NCBI GenBank assembly: GCA_964551475.1
Contig: CAZKCI010000140.1
Location: 1 to 48,426, forward strand
Source of the DNA: CAZKCI01 sp964551475
GTDB lineage: Bacteria; Auribacterota; Erginobacteria; Erginobacterales; CAZKCI01
DNA length: 48,426 nucleotides
Direction: 5' to 3'
Part shown: positions 32,632 to 40,326 of the stretch, piece after piece
Layout of the letters: every line of letters starts with the position of its first letter
Position numbering within the stretch: the stretch's first letter is position 1
Notes under the pieces: model-generated
The model's database searches: none
What the model saw: the letters and a program-made list of their open reading frames with translations, nothing else
Told to the model about the DNA's origin: nothing
Translations under genes and position numbers: made by a program

Positions 32632-32706
32632 CGCCCAGCCCGGATCGAAATGCTTCTGGCCGGGACGGGGCGCTCTGCGCTATGCTCGTCGCACTCCGCG
32701 ACGAGC
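32612..32706. repeat. GCGCATAGCG repeat with hairpin, between trmJ and ridA
   Basis: GCGCAAAGCGCATAGCGCAT at 32612-32631 is mirrored by GGCGCTCTGCGCTATGC at about 32669-32685. A nine-base stem GCTCGTCGC/GCGACGAGC follows at 32684-32706. The first units encode the end of the TrmJ-like protein. Confidence 0.6.
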
Positions 32707-32750
32707 GTCCATTTCGTCCCTAGCGTCCATCCTCGGCCAAAGGAGGGAAA

Positions 32751-33140
32751 ATTAAAAACTCTCAGAAAGAAATCATCCGCTCCTCCGACGCCCCCGCCGC
32801 GGTGGGCCCTTACTCCCAGGCGGTGAAAGCCGGCCGCCTGGTCTTCGTCTCCGGCCAGCTCCCCCTGGCCATGTCCGGCGAAATCGTTTCCGGAGGGATC
32901 GAGGAGCAGACCGAGCAGGCGCTGAAGAACCTCTCTTCCGTCCTCTCCGCCGCCGGCCTGGCCCTGGACGCCGTGGTTAAAACCACCGTCTTTCTCGCCG
33001 ACCTCGAGGATTTCCAGGCGATGAACGGCGTCTACGCCCGCCATTTCAACGAGTCGCCGCCCGCCCGCGCCTGCGTTTCGGTCTCCCGCCTGCCCCGGGG
33101 GGCACGGGTGGAGATCGAGGCGGTAGCGCTCGCCCGGTGA
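32751..33140 (+). CDS. ridA: RidA/YjgF family enamine/imine deaminase, apparent ATT start
   Basis: RidA hydrolyses reactive enamine/imine intermediates from threonine/serine dehydratases. Family motifs are GPYSQAVKAGRLVFVSGQLPL, NLSSVLSAAGLALDAVVKTT, PPARACVSVSRLPRGARVEI and EAVAL. The usual 128-130-residue length is reached only from the ATT at 32751, which lies four bases after AAAGGAGGG (32739-32747) and encodes KNSQKEIIRSSDAPAAVGPY, matching the conserved RidA N-terminus. No ATG, GTG or TTG lies in frame between the stop at 32721 and the GTG at 32802; that GTG would drop 17 conserved residues. Start assignment: probable; family: near certain. Confidence 0.88.
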   Translation: MKNSQKEIIRSSDAPAAVGPYSQAVKAGRLVFVSGQLPLAMSGEIVSGGIEEQTEQALKNLSSVLSAAGLALDAVVKTTVFLADLEDFQAMNGVYARHFNESPPARACVSVSRLPRGARVEIEAVALAR

Positions 33141-33254
33141 CCGGGTGCAGGTGGAAGCGCGTCCGCTCGGAACCAGGCATCGGGGACGAGCTGCGCCGGG
33201 CGCGTATGATTGAATGATCAGCGATCCGCAATCATCTATCCGCCTCCCCAATGC

Positions 33255-33282
33255 TTGACAGGGGAGGGCGATTTGCTACCAT
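33255..33282 (+). promoter_or_regulatory. Promoter candidate for the LPS sugar operon
   Basis: A perfect TTGACA (33255-33260), 16-base spacer and TACCAT (33277-33282) with an upstream TG (extended -10), about 65 bases before the ATG at 33348. It is the best-looking promoter in the window. The preceding 110 bases show no gene. Confidence 0.6.
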
Positions 33283-33347
33283 AAGCGGCCCGTATCGTCC
33301 GGCTTGTCCCATCCCCCCAATCGGAGAATCCATCCGGGGAGACACAG

Positions 33348-34280
33348 ATGGTCGATTTCAGAAAAATCAAGACACTGCCGATCCGGCGGATACCGCACAA
33401 GGTCAAAATCGCCGATTTCGGCAAAGCCTGCTCGCCGGGGTGCTCGTGGGAGGAGTTCTACGCTTCTCTCCCCGGCATCCTGGCCGCCCGTGATTTCAAG
33501 GATCTGGTCCGCCGGATCGTCCGGACCCGGCGCGGCGGGCACCCCCTGATCTTCGGCATCGGCGGCCACGTGATCAAGTGCGGCCTCTCCCCCGTCCTGA
33601 TCGGCCTGATGGAGCGGAAAGTGGTCACGGCGCTGGCCATGAACGGCTCGGCCGCCATCCACGACTTCGAGATCGCGCTCATCGGCGAGACCTCCGAGGA
33701 CGTGCCCTCCTCCCTGGAAGACGGGATATTCGGGATGGCCGAGGAGACCGGGCGGATGATGAACGAGGCCCTGCGCGCGGGGGTGAAGCGCGGCTGGGGC
33801 GCGGGGGAGTCGCTGGGCCGCTTCATCGAGAAGGAAAAATTGCCCCACCGTTCCCTGTCCGTCCTGACCCGGGGTTCGGCGCTCGGCCTCCCCCTGACCG
33901 TTCACATCGCCATCGGCACTGACACCATCCACTCCCATCCCTCCGCCTCCGGCGCCGCGCTCGGCGAAGCCTCGCTCCGCGATTTTCGCCTTCTCGCCGA
34001 GCTGGTGACCGGCTGTGAAAACGGAGGCTATGTCAACATCGGCTCCGCCGTGGTCCTGCCGGAGGTCTTCCTGAAAGCGGTGGCGATCGCCCGCAACCTG
34101 GGCCGGAAGCTCGATGGGCTCTGGACGGCCAACTTCGACATGATCCGCTCCTATCGTCCGATGGAGAACGTGATCAAACGCCCCCCCGGGAAGAAGGGGA
34201 GAGGATACGCCCTGACCGGACACCACGAGATCATGATCCCCCTGCTGGCGCGGGCGGTGATCGAGGAGATGGCGCGATGA
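33348..34280 (+). CDS. Deoxyhypusine-synthase-like protein of unknown function
   Basis: The 310-residue protein resembles the deoxyhypusine synthase superfamily (NAD-binding Rossmann-like fold). Similar motifs are FGIGGHVIKCGLSPVLIGLM, TALAMNGSAAIHDFEIALIG and ETSEDV. The C-terminal WGK segment that holds the catalytic lysine of true deoxyhypusine synthase is not seen; the region instead reads ANFDMIRSYRPMENVIKRPP. Bacteria lack eIF5A, so the true reaction is unlikely. It leads the heptose/KDO operon and its stop overlaps rfaE1 (ATGA), suggesting a role tied to LPS sugar supply or regulation, which is inference. The ribosome site GGGGAGA is moderate. Confidence 0.72.
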   Translation: MVDFRKIKTLPIRRIPHKVKIADFGKACSPGCSWEEFYASLPGILAARDFKDLVRRIVRTRRGGHPLIFGIGGHVIKCGLSPVLIGLMERKVVTALAMNGSAAIHDFEIALIGETSEDVPSSLEDGIFGMAEETGRMMNEALRAGVKRGWGAGESLGRFIEKEKLPHRSLSVLTRGSALGLPLTVHIAIGTDTIHSHPSASGAALGEASLRDFRLLAELVTGCENGGYVNIGSAVVLPEVFLKAVAIARNLGRKLDGLWTANFDMIRSYRPMENVIKRPPGKKGRGYALTGHHEIMIPLLARAVIEEMAR

Positions 34281-35263
34281 GCAATGCGGCGGAGATGGCG
34301 CGCTGGCGGGAAATCATCGCCGGATTCTCCCGGGCCCGGGTTCTGGTGATCGGCGACCTGATGCTCGACGAATACGTGCGCGGCGAGGTGGAACGGATCT
34401 CCCCGGAGGCGCCCGTCCCGGTGGTCCGGGTGATCTCGGAGAACTGGGTGCCGGGAGGCGCCGCCAACGTGGCCAACAATGTCCAGGCCCTGGGGGGAAA
34501 AGCCGTCCTTCTGGGCGTGGTGGGCGCGGATCTGCCCGGCCGCCGGCTGAAAAAATATTTGCAGCGGACCGGGATCGATGTCCGTTTCCTGCTCGTCGAC
34601 CGGGGACGCCCCACCATCACCAAATCCCGGGTCATGGCCGGCCACCAGCAGGTGGTCCGGGTGGACAAAGAGGACGTGACCCCGGTCGGCCGCGACCGGA
34701 CCGAACGCCTGGTCAGAACCGCCCGCCGCCTGGCGGCGGACGTGGACGGCGTGATCATCGAGGACTATGCCAAGGGGCTGATCAGCCAGGAGATGGTGGA
34801 CTCGATCATCGCCGTCTTTCGTTCCCGCCGGAAGTTCGCCATCGTCGATCCCAACGAGGGCAACCCGCTCCGTTTTCGGGGGGCGACCGTGGTCACGCCC
34901 AACCGGAGGGAGGCCCTGGCCGCGGCCGGTTTGGGCCGCCAGGCGGTCCTCGCGGATCTCGGCCGGCCTCTGCTCAAGCTCTGGGGAGCGAAGTCGGTGC
35001 TGGTCACGCTGGGGGAAGAAGGGATGTGCCTTTTCGAGGGTAAGCGCCCGCTGTTTCATATCCCTACCGTCGCCCGCGAAGTTTTCGATGTCTCCGGGGC
35101 GGGGGATACGGTGGCGGGAACGCTGGCCCTGGCGCTGGCCGCCGGCGCCGATCTGAGGGAGGCCGCCCACCTCGCCAATTTCGCGGCCGGAGTCGTGGTC
35201 GGCAAGCTCGGCACCGCCACCGCCAGCCGCGAGGAGTTAATCCGGACGCTGGACCGGAGATGA
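34277..35263 (+). CDS. rfaE1: D-glycero-beta-D-manno-heptose-7-phosphate kinase (RfaE1 domain only)
   Basis: The kinase makes heptose 1,7-bisphosphate on the way to ADP-heptose for the LPS inner core. The 328 residues match the N-terminal half of E. coli HldE: VIGDLMLDEYVRGEVERISP, PGGAANVANNVQALGG, and the PfkB signature DVSGAGDTVAGTLALALAAG with the catalytic aspartate. The adenylyltransferase half (RfaE2) is not fused and is not in the window. It overlaps its neighbours on both sides by four bases, with gmhB next, which acts on its product. Confidence 0.94.
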   Translation: MSNAAEMARWREIIAGFSRARVLVIGDLMLDEYVRGEVERISPEAPVPVVRVISENWVPGGAANVANNVQALGGKAVLLGVVGADLPGRRLKKYLQRTGIDVRFLLVDRGRPTITKSRVMAGHQQVVRVDKEDVTPVGRDRTERLVRTARRLAADVDGVIIEDYAKGLISQEMVDSIIAVFRSRRKFAIVDPNEGNPLRFRGATVVTPNRREALAAAGLGRQAVLADLGRPLLKLWGAKSVLVTLGEEGMCLFEGKRPLFHIPTVAREVFDVSGAGDTVAGTLALALAAGADLREAAHLANFAAGVVVGKLGTATASREELIRTLDRR

Positions 35264-35844
35264 AAAGGGCGGCTATCTTTCTCGACCGCGACGGAACGCT
35301 CAACTTCGATTCCGGCTATGTGTCCTCCGCCGATGAGCTGGAGCTTTTTCCCGCCGCCCGGCGCGGCCTCCAGCTCTTGCGCGACCGCGGCTATCTACTC
35401 TTCGTGGTCACCAACCAGTCCGGTCTGGCCCGGGGCTATCTGACCCGCCGGGACCTCGCGGCCATCCACCGCAAGCTCCGCCGCGAACTCAACCGGGACG
35501 GGGTGGTACTCAAGGGGATCGCTGTCTGCCCCCATCACCCGGACGCCCGCTGCCGCTGCCGGAAGCCGTCGCCCCTCCTGGTGGAGAAGATCGCCCGCCG
35601 TTTCCGGATCGATCTGGGGCGGTCGTATTTCATCGGCGATAAAATTCTCGACGTGGAGACCGGGCGGAACGCCGGCTGCCGGACGGCGCTCATCGCCTCG
35701 GGCGCGCGCCTGCGCGTTTTTAAGCGCTCTCCCTCCTGGTCCGCCCCCGACGTCGTCGCCCCCGATCTCCAGGCCGCCGCCCGGCTCATTCCCCGGGCGG
35801 CCTCCCGCCGCCGCTCCGGAAAGGCCGGAAGGAGGAAGGGATGA
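35260..35844 (+). CDS. gmhB: D-glycero-beta-D-manno-heptose-1,7-bisphosphate 7-phosphatase
   Basis: This HAD-family phosphatase removes the 7-phosphate made by RfaE1. The 194 residues begin with the nucleophile motif AIFLDRDGTLNFDSGY, then VVTNQSGLARGYLT and a zinc-binding loop CPHHPDARCRCRKPSP, both typical of GmhB/histidinol phosphatases, and GDKILDVETGRNAGC as the last HAD motif. The C-terminal 20 residues are basic. It overlaps rfaE1 and kdsB by four bases each (ATGA), so the three are translationally coupled. Confidence 0.94.
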   Translation: MKRAAIFLDRDGTLNFDSGYVSSADELELFPAARRGLQLLRDRGYLLFVVTNQSGLARGYLTRRDLAAIHRKLRRELNRDGVVLKGIAVCPHHPDARCRCRKPSPLLVEKIARRFRIDLGRSYFIGDKILDVETGRNAGCRTALIASGARLRVFKRSPSWSAPDVVAPDLQAAARLIPRAASRRRSGKAGRRKG

Positions 35845-36587
35845 AGGCGCTCTCCGGACGGACGGTCGGGATCATCCCCGCGCGCTGGGGATCGACCCGT
35901 TTTCCGGGCAAGCTTCTCCAAGACCTCGGCGGCCGGACCGTCCTGGAGCATGTTTACCGTCGGGCGGCGCGGGCGAAAACGCTGGACGAAATCCTGGTGG
36001 CCGCCGACGACGAACGAATCCGGTCCGCCGTCGCCGCCTTCGGCGGGAAAGCGGTGATGACATCGTCCCGCTGCCGGACCGGGACGGAAAGAGCGGCGGA
36101 AGCCTGCCGGGGGATAGCAGCCGCCTGGGTGGTGAACATCCAGGGAGACGAGCCTTTTCTTCGTCCCCGGACGATCGACCGGGTGGTCGATGCCCTTCGG
36201 AGCGATCCCTCCATCCTGGTGGCGACGGCGCGCACAGAGATCGAAGATCAGCGGGAGCTCGACGATCCCAACACGGTCAAGGTGGTGACCGACGCGGACG
36301 GGTGGGCTCTCTATTTCTCGCGTTCCCTCATCCCCGCGGGCGGCACGGCCCCCCGAGGGAAAACCTTCAAGCATATCGGCCTCTACGGCTACCGGAAGGA
36401 TTTCCTCCTGCGCCTGGTTCGTTTCCCCCCCTCCGGCCTGGAGCGGCGGGAGCGCCTGGAGCAGTTGCGCGTGCTGGAAAACGGGTATAGGATAAAGGTG
36501 ATCACCGTCCGCTCCGAAACGGTGGGGATCGACACGCCGGAGGATCTGGAGCGGGCGCGGGAACTCATAAGGCAAAAACGAAAATAA
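35841..36587 (+). CDS. kdsB: 3-deoxy-manno-octulosonate cytidylyltransferase (CMP-KDO synthetase)
   Basis: The enzyme activates KDO with CTP for transfer to lipid A. The 248 residues show GIIPARWGSTRFPGKLL at the nucleotide site, VAADDERI, the VVNIQGDEPF metal/sugar motif, FKHIGLYGYRKDFL and the end VGIDTPEDLERA, all in family order and length. It follows gmhB with a four-base overlap. A GGTTCA repeat starts right after its stop, separating it from kdsA. Confidence 0.96.
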   Translation: MKALSGRTVGIIPARWGSTRFPGKLLQDLGGRTVLEHVYRRAARAKTLDEILVAADDERIRSAVAAFGGKAVMTSSRCRTGTERAAEACRGIAAAWVVNIQGDEPFLRPRTIDRVVDALRSDPSILVATARTEIEDQRELDDPNTVKVVTDADGWALYFSRSLIPAGGTAPRGKTFKHIGLYGYRKDFLLRLVRFPPSGLERRERLEQLRVLENGYRIKVITVRSETVGIDTPEDLERARELIRQKRK

Positions 36588-36589
36588 AG

Positions 36590-36698
36590 GGTTCAGGGTT
36601 CAGGAAAAGAGGATTCAGTAAGATAGGTTCAGAAGGAGCAGGCTGAACTGAAACATCAGCTATTGTTATTCTGCTCCCTGAACCCTGAATTCCGAACC
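36590..36698. repeat. GGTTCA-family inverted repeat between kdsB and kdsA
   Basis: Left arm GGGTTCAGGGTTCAGGAAAA, right arm CTCCCTGAACCCTGAATTCC. The centre holds an imperfect pair, GAAGGAGCAGGCTGAACTG against TTCTGCTCCCTGAACC. The right arm ends 13 bases before the kdsA ATG, leaving no room for a unique leader. Confidence 0.7.
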
Positions 36699-36711
36699 AT
36701 GCCATTTTCTC

Positions 36712-37554
36712 ATGATACCCAGAGTTAAAGAGATAAAGGTCGGCAACGTCATCATCGGCGGACGGCGGCCGCTGGTCCTGATCGCGGGAATCTGCGTGAT
36801 CGAGAGCCGCGAACACACACTGCGCCTCGCCTCCCGTCTCCGATCTCTCTGCGCCGCCGCCTCCGTCCCCCTGGTCTTCAAGGCTTCCTACGACAAGGCC
36901 AACCGCACCTCGATCGATTCCTACCGCGGCCCCGGCCTCGAAGAGGGGCTCTCCATCCTCTCCGCCGTCCGGGACCGGACGGGGCTGCCCCTGCTCATCG
37001 ATTTTCACCGGCCGGAAGACGCTGTGGCCGTGGCGGAGACGGCCGACATCCTCCAGGTCCCCGCTTTTCTCTGCCGGCAGACCGACATGCTTCTCGCCGC
37101 CGCCCGGACCGGCAAGGCGGTGAACGTCAAAAAAGGCCAGTTTCTCTCCCCCGACGATGTCGCCCATGTGATCGGGAAGATCGAGAGCGCCGGCAACCGG
37201 CGCATCCTGATCACCGAACGGGGAACGAGCTTCGGCTACCATTGCCTGATCAACGACATGAAGGCTCTGCCCGCGATCCGAGCGCTGGGCTACCCCGCCG
37301 TTTTCGACGCCACCCACAGCGTCCAGCTCCCGGGCGGCGCCGCCGGCTTCTCCGGGGGCCAGAGGGAATATATTCCCGTTCTTGCCCGCTCGGCGGCGGC
37401 GGCCGGCTGCGACGCTCTCTTTCTCGAGGTCCATGACCGGCCGGAAAAAGCCCGCTCCGACGCCGCCAGCGTTCTGCCGCTGGGTCGCCTGCCCGAGCTT
37501 CTCGCGGCGGTGACGGCGATCGACCGGGTGGTGAAAGAGGGGAGGGGACAGTGA
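36712..37554 (+). CDS. kdsA: 3-deoxy-8-phosphooctulonate synthase (KDO-8-phosphate synthase)
   Basis: The enzyme condenses phosphoenolpyruvate with arabinose 5-phosphate. The 280 residues contain FKASYDKANRTSIDSYRGPG, LQVPAFLCRQTDMLLAAART, VKKGQFLSP, ERGTSFGYHCLINDM and FDATHSVQLPGG. Cys28 in AGICVIES replaces the asparagine of the E. coli enzyme and, with the His of DATHSVQ, the Glu of LFLEVHDRP and the Asp of ARSDAAS, would form the metal site of the metal-dependent class. The usual GPC is GIC here. No Shine-Dalgarno sequence is seen. It overlaps kdsD by four bases (GTGA). Confidence 0.95.
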   Translation: MIPRVKEIKVGNVIIGGRRPLVLIAGICVIESREHTLRLASRLRSLCAAASVPLVFKASYDKANRTSIDSYRGPGLEEGLSILSAVRDRTGLPLLIDFHRPEDAVAVAETADILQVPAFLCRQTDMLLAAARTGKAVNVKKGQFLSPDDVAHVIGKIESAGNRRILITERGTSFGYHCLINDMKALPAIRALGYPAVFDATHSVQLPGGAAGFSGGQREYIPVLARSAAAAGCDALFLEVHDRPEKARSDAASVLPLGRLPELLAAVTAIDRVVKEGRGQ

Positions 37555-38558
37555 GGGACCACTCCTCCGGATCGAAGAAGCGCCTCACCCGCCGGAAGGA
37601 TGTCCGGGAGATCGGGAGGTCCGTCCTCCGTATCGAGGCCCGGGCCATCCTCGATCTCATCCCCCGGCTGGGGCCGGAGTTTGAGAAGGCGGTTGAGCTC
37701 CTGCTCCGCTGCCGCGGCCGAATCATCGTCACGGGCATGGGCAAGGCGGGCCTGATCGGGCGCAAGATTTCGGCCACGCTCGCCAGCACCGGTTCGCCGT
37801 CATTGAGCCTTCACCCGGTAGAAGCGCTGCACGGCGACCTGGGCATGGTCGGACGGGCGGACGCGGTTCTGGCCATCTCCCACAGCGGCGAATCGGAGGA
37901 GATCACGAACCTCCTCCCCTTTCTCAAGCAGTTGGGAGTCCCCGTGATCGCCCTCACCGGGAACCTCCGGTCGACACTGGCCCGCCACAGCGACGTCGTC
38001 CTGGACGCGCAGGTGAAGCGGGAGGCCTGCCCCCATAACCTCGCTCCCACCGCTTCCACCACCGCCGCCCTGGCGCTGGGCGACGCCCTGGCGGTGGCGC
38101 TGGTGAAGCGGCGGGGGTTTCTGCCGGCCGATTTTATCCGTCTCCACCCCGGCGGGGCGCTGGGGAAACGGATGCTTCTGCGGGTTTCCGATCTGATGCG
38201 GACCGGGCGCTATCATCCCGTGGTGAGAGAAGAGACCACGGTCAAGGACGTGCTCTTCAAAATCACCTCGGCCCGGGCGGGATCGGCCACGGTGGTCGAC
38301 CGTTTCGGCCGCCTGTCCGGCATCTTCACCGACGGCGATCTCCGCCGCCAGATCGAGAAAGACCGGGAGGTTCTCGCCCGCCCGGTTCGGGAGGTCATGA
38401 CCCGGTCTCCCCTCACCCTGGGACCCGACATTCTGGCGGCGGAGGCGTTGAGGCTTTTGAGCGACCGGAAGGTGGACGAGATGCCGGTCGTCTCGGTCCG
38501 CGGGAAGCCGCTGGGACTGCTGGATATACAGGACCTGCTGAACGCGGGCATCGTATAA
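37551..38558 (+). CDS. kdsD: D-arabinose-5-phosphate isomerase
   Basis: The enzyme makes arabinose 5-phosphate from ribulose 5-phosphate for KdsA. The 335 residues have a sugar isomerase (SIS) domain (about 40-200) with TGMGKAGLIGRKISATLAST, HPVEALHGDLGMV and ISHSGESEEI, then two CBS domains (about 215-335; DGDLRR, KVDEMPVV). It starts with GTG overlapping the kdsA stop, with GGAGGGG upstream. Length and domains match KdsD/KpsF. A long C-type repeat begins four bases after its stop. Confidence 0.95.
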   Translation: MRDHSSGSKKRLTRRKDVREIGRSVLRIEARAILDLIPRLGPEFEKAVELLLRCRGRIIVTGMGKAGLIGRKISATLASTGSPSLSLHPVEALHGDLGMVGRADAVLAISHSGESEEITNLLPFLKQLGVPVIALTGNLRSTLARHSDVVLDAQVKREACPHNLAPTASTTAALALGDALAVALVKRRGFLPADFIRLHPGGALGKRMLLRVSDLMRTGRYHPVVREETTVKDVLFKITSARAGSATVVDRFGRLSGIFTDGDLRRQIEKDREVLARPVREVMTRSPLTLGPDILAAEALRLLSDRKVDEMPVVSVRGKPLGLLDIQDLLNAGIV

Positions 38559-38561
38559 TCT

Positions 38562-38801
38562 GGTCGATGGGTGAGGGTTAGGAAGTGGGTTTGGTAGATG
38601 GGTTGAGGTAAAGTGCGGCCTGCAAACCGGCCGCCGGGCGGGACCAACGCGCGGCGACATCGATAGTTATGGCCGATGGGTAAGGGTTAGGAAGTGGGTT
38701 TGGTAGATGGGTTAGGGTAAAGTGCGGCCTGGCAAACCGGTCGCCGTACTGCACCATCGACTTGACCCATCGACCAGACCCACTTCCTGACCCTGACCCA
38801 T
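38562..38801. repeat. GATGGGTAAGGGTTAGG family: duplicated left arm plus inverted arm
   Basis: Two near-identical direct copies (38562-38640 and 38671-38746) read GATGGGTGAGGGTTAGGAAG or GATGGGTAAGGGTTAGGAAG, continuing through GTGGGTTTGGTAGATGGG to GCAAACCGG. A reverse-complement arm at 38752-38801 (GACCCATCGACCAGACCCAC) can pair with either copy. It fills the kdsD-kdsC gap. A third member is at 43054-43178. Confidence 0.78.
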
Positions 38802-38823
38802 TACTCGAAATATAGTGTTGAAG

Positions 38824-39390
38824 ATGCGGCGAAAGCTCCGGAAAAGCGACGTGTCGGCCCGCGCAGGCCGCGTCCGTCTCCTGGTCCTGGATGTGGACGG
38901 CGTGCTGACCGACGGCCGGATCTTTTTCGGGCCCTCCGGCGAGGAGGTCAAGGCATTCCATGTTCGCGACGGCTCGGCGATCGGGCGGGCGATCGAGGCG
39001 GGGATCGAGGTGGCGCTGATCAGCGGACGGCAATCGCCCGCCGTTCTCCGCCGCGCCCGCGAGCTCGGGATCCGGGAGGTCTTCCAGGGAGTCCGGGACA
39101 AGACGGCGATCTTCCGCGATCTCGCGCGGCGTCCGGGGCGCTCGCCGGCCACGACCGCGGTCATCGGAGACGATCTTCCCGATCGGAGCCTCCTGGAAGC
39201 GGCCGGTTTCGCGGCCACGCCCGCCGACGGCCATCCCGACCTCGACGCGTCAGTCCACTATCGTTGCCGGGAAAGAGGGGGGCGGGGGGCGGTCAGGGAA
39301 GTCATCGATCTGATCCTGGAATGCGCCCGGACCGCAGCGAAAAGCAATTCTGCCGCAAAAAAGCTCACAAAACGCAAGAACGGAACGTGA
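38824..39390 (+). CDS. kdsC: 3-deoxy-D-manno-octulosonate 8-phosphate phosphatase
   Basis: This HAD phosphatase releases KDO from KDO-8-phosphate. From the ATG at 38824 it has 188 residues; GTG (38815) and TTG (38818) in frame just upstream are alternatives. Motifs are LLVLDVDGVLTDGRIFFG, KAFHVRDGSAI, ALISGRQSP, VFQGVRDK and IGDDLPDRSLLEAAG, then GGRGAVREVIDLIL, as in KdsC. The C-terminal 20 residues are Lys/Ala rich and extend past E. coli KdsC. No ribosome site is visible; a repeat ends just upstream. Confidence 0.93.
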   Translation: MRRKLRKSDVSARAGRVRLLVLDVDGVLTDGRIFFGPSGEEVKAFHVRDGSAIGRAIEAGIEVALISGRQSPAVLRRARELGIREVFQGVRDKTAIFRDLARRPGRSPATTAVIGDDLPDRSLLEAAGFAATPADGHPDLDASVHYRCRERGGRGAVREVIDLILECARTAAKSNSAAKKLTKRKNGT

Positions 39391-39394
39391 AATA

Positions 39395-39853
39395 GTGAAA
39401 ACGCACGCATCGGTCATCGCCGCCGGAATGCTGGCGGCCGGACAGATCTTGTGTCCGGCGGCCCGAGCCGAGTCTCCCTCGGCCGCGGGGAACCAGCAGA
39501 TGGGAGGAGGTTTCGAGCGTTTCATCCCGAATCAGGCGGGCGAGATTGCCTGGGTTCTCAAGGGCACCATGGCCCGGTTTCTCTCCGCGCAGATGGTTGA
39601 AATCGGCGGTCTCTTCGCCCAGTCCTACGAGCCCCAGGCCGGAGATCTCAAGATCCAGGTTGACCAGGTGATTTTCAACACCCGCACCAATGAGGTGGTG
39701 GCCAAAGGAGAGCGGGTGAACGTGCGCCGGGAGAATATGGTCCTGACCGGCCGCGGTATCGCCTGGGATCCTCGCCAGAAAACCATCCGGGTGATGGAGG
39801 ATGTCCGGGTTCTGATCAAGGAGCAGGGGAACGGAGGGCTGTTTCCGCAATGA
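39395..39853 (+). CDS. lptC: LptC-like LPS export periplasmic protein
   Basis: The GTG start gives 152 residues. A signal peptide (residues 1-25, ending ARAES) appears cleavable, unlike the uncleaved anchor of E. coli LptC. The body is beta-rich: DLKIQVDQVIFNTRTNEVVA, KGERVNVRRENMVLTGRGIA and KTIRVMEDVRVLI, matching the OstA/LptC jelly-roll pattern. Placed between kdsC and lptA with an ATGA overlap with the latter, it most likely serves as LptC in the Lpt bridge; a second LptA-like protein is the alternative. Confidence 0.7.
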   Translation: MKTHASVIAAGMLAAGQILCPAARAESPSAAGNQQMGGGFERFIPNQAGEIAWVLKGTMARFLSAQMVEIGGLFAQSYEPQAGDLKIQVDQVIFNTRTNEVVAKGERVNVRRENMVLTGRGIAWDPRQKTIRVMEDVRVLIKEQGNGGLFPQ

Positions 39854-40323
39854 TCGCCGCCGTCATTTTCGCCCTTCTGCTCGTTTCCGTCCCGATCGAG
39901 CCTTCCGCCCCCACGCCGGCCGAGGACTGGACGGTGGTGACCTGCGACGGGAACCTGACGGTCGATTACGAGCTCAACCAGGCGACCTTCTTCCGAAACG
40001 TGCTGATCAAGAACCCCCGCGGGACGCTCAATTCCGAGAAACTGATCATCTATTTTACCGAGCAGGGGAAGGCGGTGGAGAAGGCGGAAGCCCTGGGCGG
40101 AGTGGCGGTCGACATGGGGGAGAGAACCGGACGCGCGGACGCGGTGGTATACTTCCCCCAGGAAAAAAAAGTGGTCATGTCCGGAGGGGCGACGATCAAG
40201 CAGGCGGAAGGGATCGTGCGGGGGGAGACGATCACCTTTTTCCTGGATCGGCGGGAGATGCAGGTGGAAGGCTCGCCGGGGGCGGACGTGATCCCCGAGA
40301 AGGACGTGGATGTCGGATTCTAG
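39850..40323 (+). CDS. lptA: LptA-like LPS transport periplasmic protein (OstA domain)
   Basis: The 157-residue protein has a short hydrophobic signal sequence (1-20), then an OstA-like jelly-roll: VTCDGNLTVDYELNQATFFR, RGTLNSEKLIIYF, VAVDMGERTGRADAVVYFPQ, KKVVMSGGATI, IVRGETITFFLDRREMQVEG. This is the pattern of LptA, which forms the periplasmic filament carrying LPS from LptC to LptD. It overlaps lptC by four bases. A stem-loop follows the stop, then a repeat element before lptB. Confidence 0.87.
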   Translation: MIAAVIFALLLVSVPIEPSAPTPAEDWTVVTCDGNLTVDYELNQATFFRNVLIKNPRGTLNSEKLIIYFTEQGKAVEKAEALGGVAVDMGERTGRADAVVYFPQEKKVVMSGGATIKQAEGIVRGETITFFLDRREMQVEGSPGADVIPEKDVDVGF

Positions 40324-40326
40324 TCT

